Below, in pieces: positions 6,232 through 8,824 of a stretch of 8,824 nucleotides of DNA. The number at the start of each line of letters is the position of its first letter. Position 1 is the first letter of the stretch. Both the position numbers and the translations under genes were made by a program. The stretch spans positions 1 through 8,824 of the forward strand of contig DLZV01000019.1 in NCBI GenBank assembly GCA_003447235.1. Direction: 5' to 3'. This stretch comes from Prevotella sp. (GTDB taxonomy: Bacteria; Bacteroidota; Bacteroidia; Bacteroidales; Bacteroidaceae). The notes under the pieces are model-generated. The model ran no database searches. It was not told where the DNA came from and saw only the letters and a list, made by a program, of their open reading frames with translations.

Positions 6232-6696
6232 TTCGGTGTGGTGGCAGCCCCGATCACGACGGGAGACACGGCCTTTCGGTCGGCCCGCCTGATCATCGCC
6301 CAAGCCTTCCGTCTGAGTCAGCGCAAGAAGATCAATCGCATCTATATCTGCGTGCCCGTCTTTGCCGTCTCGCTCGCCCTGCTGGTCTGGCAGATCCAAA
6401 ACCCCGATGGCTTCAATACGATATGGAAATATTTCGGGTGGGCCAATCAGACGCTGGCGGTCTTCACCCTGTGGACCCTCACGGTCTATCTCGCGCAGGA
6501 GAAGAAGGCATACGTCCTCACCCTCGTCCCCGCCTTGTTTATGACCGTCGGCTGTGTCTCCTTCCTCATGGTGAGCAATATTGCTTTCGCCTTGCCTCCT
6601 GCCGTGGGCTATGCTATTGGCGGAGGCGTGGGACTGGCTACCGCTCTGTGTTTCATGGTGTGGATGAGGAAGATGCGTGCTGGGGCCAGGGAGTGA
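6232..6696 (+). pseudogene. cstA: CstA-type carbon starvation / peptide transporter, C-terminal fragment
   Basis: The frame encodes about 155 residues of the CstA family, inner-membrane transporters linked to peptide or pyruvate uptake during carbon starvation. It begins inside the conserved segment FGVVAAPITTGDTAFRSARLII and ends normally at 6694-6696. Four hydrophobic segments follow, at about residues 36-53, 71-86, 93-113 and 123-142 counting from the GTG at 6238. Between them lies the conserved GFNTIWKYFGWANQTLAVFTLWT region. Intact family members are about 480-700 residues, so most of the gene is missing. Upstream in frame there are only four unrelated codons and a TAA at 6220-6222. The GTG at 6238 can be read as a start, but it falls inside a motif and would leave a partial membrane protein. 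The codons are GC-rich, as in dinB downstream and unlike the LacI cluster. Confidence 0.8.
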
Positions 6697-6716
6697 TGCA
6701 GCCTATAGTGCATCGC
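6693..6716 (+). terminator. Small stem-loop at the cstA stop codon
   Basis: GATGCA (6695-6700) pairs with TGCATC (6709-6714) around an 8-nt loop, and a G-C and a G-T pair extend the base. It overlaps the cstA stop codon. No T-run follows directly, so it is a weak candidate for a terminator. Confidence 0.3.
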
Positions 6717-6763
6717 GTAGCCTTTCGTTGCTGATGAAAATAGAGTTTTTCCTCTCTGCTACT

Positions 6764-6795
6764 TTTGGCCAGTCCCGATTTTTTTGATAACTTTG
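6764..6795 (+). promoter_or_regulatory. Predicted dinB promoter (TTTG - N20 - TAACTTTG)
   Basis: TTTG at 6764-6767 and TAACTTTG at 6788-6795 match the Bacteroidetes -33 and -7 elements exactly, with a 20-bp spacer in the usual range. The dinB ATG at 6805 is only 9 bases beyond the -7 box, so the transcript would have a leader of just a few nucleotides or none. Confidence 0.75.
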
Positions 6796-6804
6796 CCCGT
6801 CGAG

Positions 6805-7923
6805 ATGTCCCAACGAAAGATTATCCATATCGACATGGATGCGTTCTTCGCCTCCGTGGAGCAGCACGACGATCCGTCCCTGTGCGGACTGCCGTTGGCT
6901 GTGGGGTTTGACGGGCCTCGTGGTGTGGTCTCTACGGCCAGCTATGAGGCGCGGCAGTATGGGGTCCATTCCGCCATGCCTATTGCCACGGCCAAGCGGC
7001 GCTGTCCACAACTGCGGATCGTCACGCCCCGTTTCGACCGTTACAAGGAGATCTCGGGGCGGGTGCACAGGATCTTCCTCGACTATACCGACCTGGTGGA
7101 ACCGCTATCCATTGATGAGGCTTTTCTCGATGTGACGGAAAACCGCCACGGGGTCGCGCTGGCGACGGATGTGGCGCGCGAGATCAAGCAGCGCATCGTC
7201 GAGGAGACGGGGCTCACGGCCTCGGCAGGCGTGAGCTACAACAAGTTTTTGGCCAAGGTAGCCTCCGACTATCGCAAGCCCGATGGACTCTTCGTGATCC
7301 ATCCAGCTAAGGCACAGGGCTTTATCGATAGCCTTCGGATAGAGCAGTTTTGGGGCGTAGGACCCAAGACGGCAGTTCGGATGCACCAGATGGGTATCTT
7401 TACGGGGGCACAACTCCGTCGCGTCTCGCGCCAGCACCTCGTCCAGGTGTTTGGCAAGGCGGGCCATATCTACTACGATTTCGCCCGGGGCATCGACCTG
7501 CGTCCCGTCGTCACTGACCATGACCGCAAGTCGGTGGGCTGCGAGCAGACCTTCCTGGAGGATCTCCGCCTCTCGTCTGCTATCCTCATCGAGCTCTACC
7601 ACCTTGTCTTGGAACTGGAGCGGCGTATCGCCAAGAGTGGATTTCTCGGCCATACGCTCACACTCAAGATGAAGTGGGGCGATATGACACAGGTGACGCG
7701 TAGTCTGACGCAGCCGGCTGCCATCCAGACCAAGGACGACATCCTGCCGCTTGCCAAACGCCTGCTCCGCCAGACGGAGTACAAGACACGATCCGTGAGG
7801 CTTATGGGAGTGGCGGTCTCCAATCCACAGGGTGGGGAAGGGGAGGGGGTCCGCCCCCAGTGGGTAGAAGGTTTCCTTCCTTTCCAAGAATGGGAGATGG
7901 AGGAATATCCCTATGGTAAATAG
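6805..7923 (+). CDS. dinB: DNA polymerase IV (Y-family translesion polymerase)
   Basis: This 372-residue Y-family DNA polymerase copies past damaged bases with low fidelity. Seen: the N-terminal metal-binding motif IHIDMDAFFASVE (D10 and D12, with F15 in the steric-gate place), GVVSTASYEAR (40-50), and LSIDEAFLDV with the second acidic pair D104-E105. SAGVSYNKFLAKVASDYRKPDG (140-161) follows, then the helix-hairpin-helix stretch FWGVGPKTAVRMHQMGI (182-198). The little-finger domain fills about 235-345. I chose the ATG at 6805 because MSQRKIIHIDMDAFF aligns with family N-termini; an upstream TTG at 6784 would lie inside the promoter. No QLxLF-like clamp-binding tail is obvious; WVEGFLPF near the end is the nearest candidate. 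No LexA-type box is evident. A small zinc-ribbon gene follows closely. Confidence 0.95.
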   Translation: MSQRKIIHIDMDAFFASVEQHDDPSLCGLPLAVGFDGPRGVVSTASYEARQYGVHSAMPIATAKRRCPQLRIVTPRFDRYKEISGRVHRIFLDYTDLVEPLSIDEAFLDVTENRHGVALATDVAREIKQRIVEETGLTASAGVSYNKFLAKVASDYRKPDGLFVIHPAKAQGFIDSLRIEQFWGVGPKTAVRMHQMGIFTGAQLRRVSRQHLVQVFGKAGHIYYDFARGIDLRPVVTDHDRKSVGCEQTFLEDLRLSSAILIELYHLVLELERRIAKSGFLGHTLTLKMKWGDMTQVTRSLTQPAAIQTKDDILPLAKRLLRQTEYKTRSVRLMGVAVSNPQGGEGEGVRPQWVEGFLPFQEWEMEEYPYGK

Positions 7924-7960
7924 CGAGACAGAGTAGTTAATGTCAATAAAAATCGAAGCA

Positions 7961-8320
7961 ATGCAATATCAAGTCACGTGCAAGCAATGCCACCAACTCT
8001 ATGTGGTGGATACCAATCCTGGAACCACGATCCGATCCCGTTGTCCCTATTGTGGAACGGTGGCTACCATCGCCACGCCGATTCTGGGCCAGCAGGACAC
8101 GAAGTCCTCCGGTTCAGCTTCTCCGCAGCGACCAAAGTCGAAGCCCGCGCCCTCGTACAGCCCTTTGTCCAGTTCTTCGCACCCATCGTCGCCCACGCCT
8201 TCTTCCCCCCACGCTTCTTCGCTCACCCGTCGGGTCGTGGTGCTGTTTTGTGTCGTCGCAATCCTCCTTCTTATCTTGGCTACTTTCCTCTATTGTGCCT
8301 TCAAAGGGATGAGCGCGTAG
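7961..8320 (+). CDS. Small zinc-ribbon protein with Ser/Pro linker and one membrane helix
   Basis: This protein of about 119 residues has no assigned function. Its N-terminus is a four-cysteine zinc ribbon, CKQC then CPYC 21 residues on from the first Cys (VTCKQCHQLYVVDTNPGTTIRSRCPYCG), of the MJ0042-like type. A low-complexity Ser/Pro-rich linker of about 45 residues follows. One strongly hydrophobic segment (VVVLFCVVAILLLILATFLYCAF) lies near the C-terminus. This suggests a tail-anchored protein with a cytoplasmic zinc-ribbon head. I prefer the ATG at 7961 because the ribbon strand starts at once and the bases before it are A-rich. The ATG at 7940 would add seven residues. It lies within 16-37 bp of the dinB stop with no promoter seen, so it may be read from the dinB transcript. 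Confidence 0.7.
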   Translation: MQYQVTCKQCHQLYVVDTNPGTTIRSRCPYCGTVATIATPILGQQDTKSSGSASPQRPKSKPAPSYSPLSSSSHPSSPTPSSPHASSLTRRVVVLFCVVAILLLILATFLYCAFKGMSA

Positions 8321-8341
8321 CAGCTGCTCTTGCATATCAGC

Positions 8342-8373
8342 AGCCAAACAAACTTGGTTCTGCTCGTTTGGCT
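8342..8373 (+). terminator. Stem-loop after the zinc-ribbon gene
   Basis: AGCCAAAC (8342-8349) pairs perfectly with GTTTGGCT (8366-8373) around a 16-nt loop, 21 bases after the stop codon. The bases that follow are CCATAAAAACA, with no T-run on the plus strand, so its role as a terminator is uncertain. Confidence 0.35.
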
Positions 8374-8439
8374 CCATAAAAACATGGCGGTTTGGCATGG
8401 TGCGCAATAGAGGGGAAAATACCCTTCCTAACTGCCCCT

Positions 8440-8529
8440 AAAAATGAATATAACTTCAAAGGCCAATGAAGTTAACTTCATCGGCCCACGAAGTTAACTT
8501 CATTGGCCTTTGAAGTTATATTCATTTTT
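8440..8529. repeat. 90-bp palindrome with 40-bp perfect arms and nested 12-bp palindromes
   Basis: The left arm (8440-8479) is the exact reverse complement of the right arm (8490-8529), with a 10-base centre ATCGGCCCAC. Each arm also contains the self-complementary GAAGTTAACTTC (8468-8479 and 8490-8501). The DNA or RNA could therefore form either one long hairpin or two small ones. T-runs at one end and A-runs at the other would allow it to stop transcription from both sides. It follows the last recognised gene. A bidirectional terminator or a dispersed intergenic repeat are the main possibilities. Confidence 0.85.
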
Positions 8530-8824
8530 TACCCCACTTTTGAGCCTATTCGAGCGTGGTGGTCCTGTTGCCTGGCTTGCATGAGAAATTTGCTTGTTCG
8601 CGTGCGGCTTTCCGTCCCGAACCCGTCCCGAGACCATCCCGAAGTATGGGCGATGGGTTTTTGGCCTCCCCCAAGAGGGCAGGAGGGGGTGCTCATACCC
8701 GCAACGGCCACTTTCGCCTTTCCTGCGCTATATATATAATAAGGAGAAAATAGCCTCCAAGTCGTAAGAGACTCTTGTTTCCGTCCGTCTCGCCCCATTT
8801 CCTCTGTTCTCCTGCCCTTGTTTC
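8530..8824. other. No gene recognised; probable intergenic DNA
   Basis: I see no supported gene. The stretch holds a short run of related TCCCGA motifs around 8612-8642 and a C-run/G-run pair (CCCCC near 8668, GGGGG near 8685) that could form a hairpin. A TATATATATAATAAGGAGAAAA segment lies near 8729-8750, and its AT-richness stands out in GC-rich surroundings. That last segment could belong to a promoter or start region of a gene beyond the window, but no consensus TAnnTTTG is present. Confidence 0.4.

Noticed and set aside
6238..6240. GTG at 6238 as a genuine start of a short membrane protein
   Set aside because: It falls in the middle of a conserved CstA motif, and the upstream residues FG still match the family, so it is better explained as the broken edge of a longer gene.
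6784..6804. TTG at 6784 as the dinB start
   Set aside because: It lies inside the predicted promoter and adds residues that do not match the family; MSQRKIIHIDMDAFF from 6805 fits.
7105..7887. 260-codon open frame antisense to dinB
   Set aside because: It is a long shadow frame caused by GC-rich codon bias in dinB, whose own frame is unambiguous.

Overview
The window reads as Bacteroidales DNA. Three predicted promoters carry the Bacteroidetes -7 element TAnnTTTG (two TAACTTTG, one TATCTTTG). The gene families also fit: a BspA-like leucine-rich-repeat protein with a short sorting-type tail, an AAA_14/DUF4143 ATPase, and a fucose-permease-type sugar transporter beside a mannitol-type dehydrogenase and a LacI regulator. 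Two parts differ in style. Bases 1 to about 6225 are of low to medium GC and look Prevotella/Bacteroides-like. Bases from about 6235 to the end are GC-rich and look Porphyromonas-like. The species assignments are inference from protein style, not from a search.

Layout. 1-771: the 3' part of a BspA-like LRR gene that lacks its start and signal peptide. 772-1190: non-coding, with a strong stem-loop just after the LRR stop. 1191-1906 (minus): remains of an AAA_14/DUF4143 ATPase gene, with 14 N-terminal codons joined out of frame to the C-terminal half. Its promoter region carries a pair of TTCAAGT/ACTTGAA palindromes. 2127-6136 (minus): a sugar or polyol utilisation cluster in the order lacI-type regulator, mannitol/fructuronate-type dehydrogenase, FHS-family transporter. 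Three LacI-type operator motifs lie between regulator and dehydrogenase, one possible operator lies upstream of the regulator, and an intercistronic stem-loop lies before the transporter gene.

6232-6696 (plus): the last ~155 residues of a CstA-type carbon starvation/peptide transporter, starting abruptly in the middle of a conserved motif. 6805-7923: dinB (DNA polymerase IV) behind a textbook promoter that leaves almost no 5' leader. 7961-8320: a small zinc-ribbon protein with one membrane helix. 8321-8824: no gene, but a 90-bp palindrome with 40-bp arms at 8440-8529.

Functionally, the central cluster is the only complete pathway unit. The transporter would bring in a sugar, polyol or sugar acid. 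The NAD(P)-dependent dehydrogenase would interconvert polyol and keto-sugar, and the LacI protein would sense the inducer and bind the AACGTT-centred sites. No kinase is present in the window. The other notable theme is breakage: the LRR, AAA_14 and cstA genes are all missing sequence. The cstA break coincides with a change in base composition and gene style, so it marks either a real horizontal or rearrangement boundary or a mis-joined (chimeric) assembly. I did not find a convincing new multi-gene system. The best candidates for unexplained structure are the paired palindromes at 1956-2011 and the 90-bp palindrome at 8440-8529.
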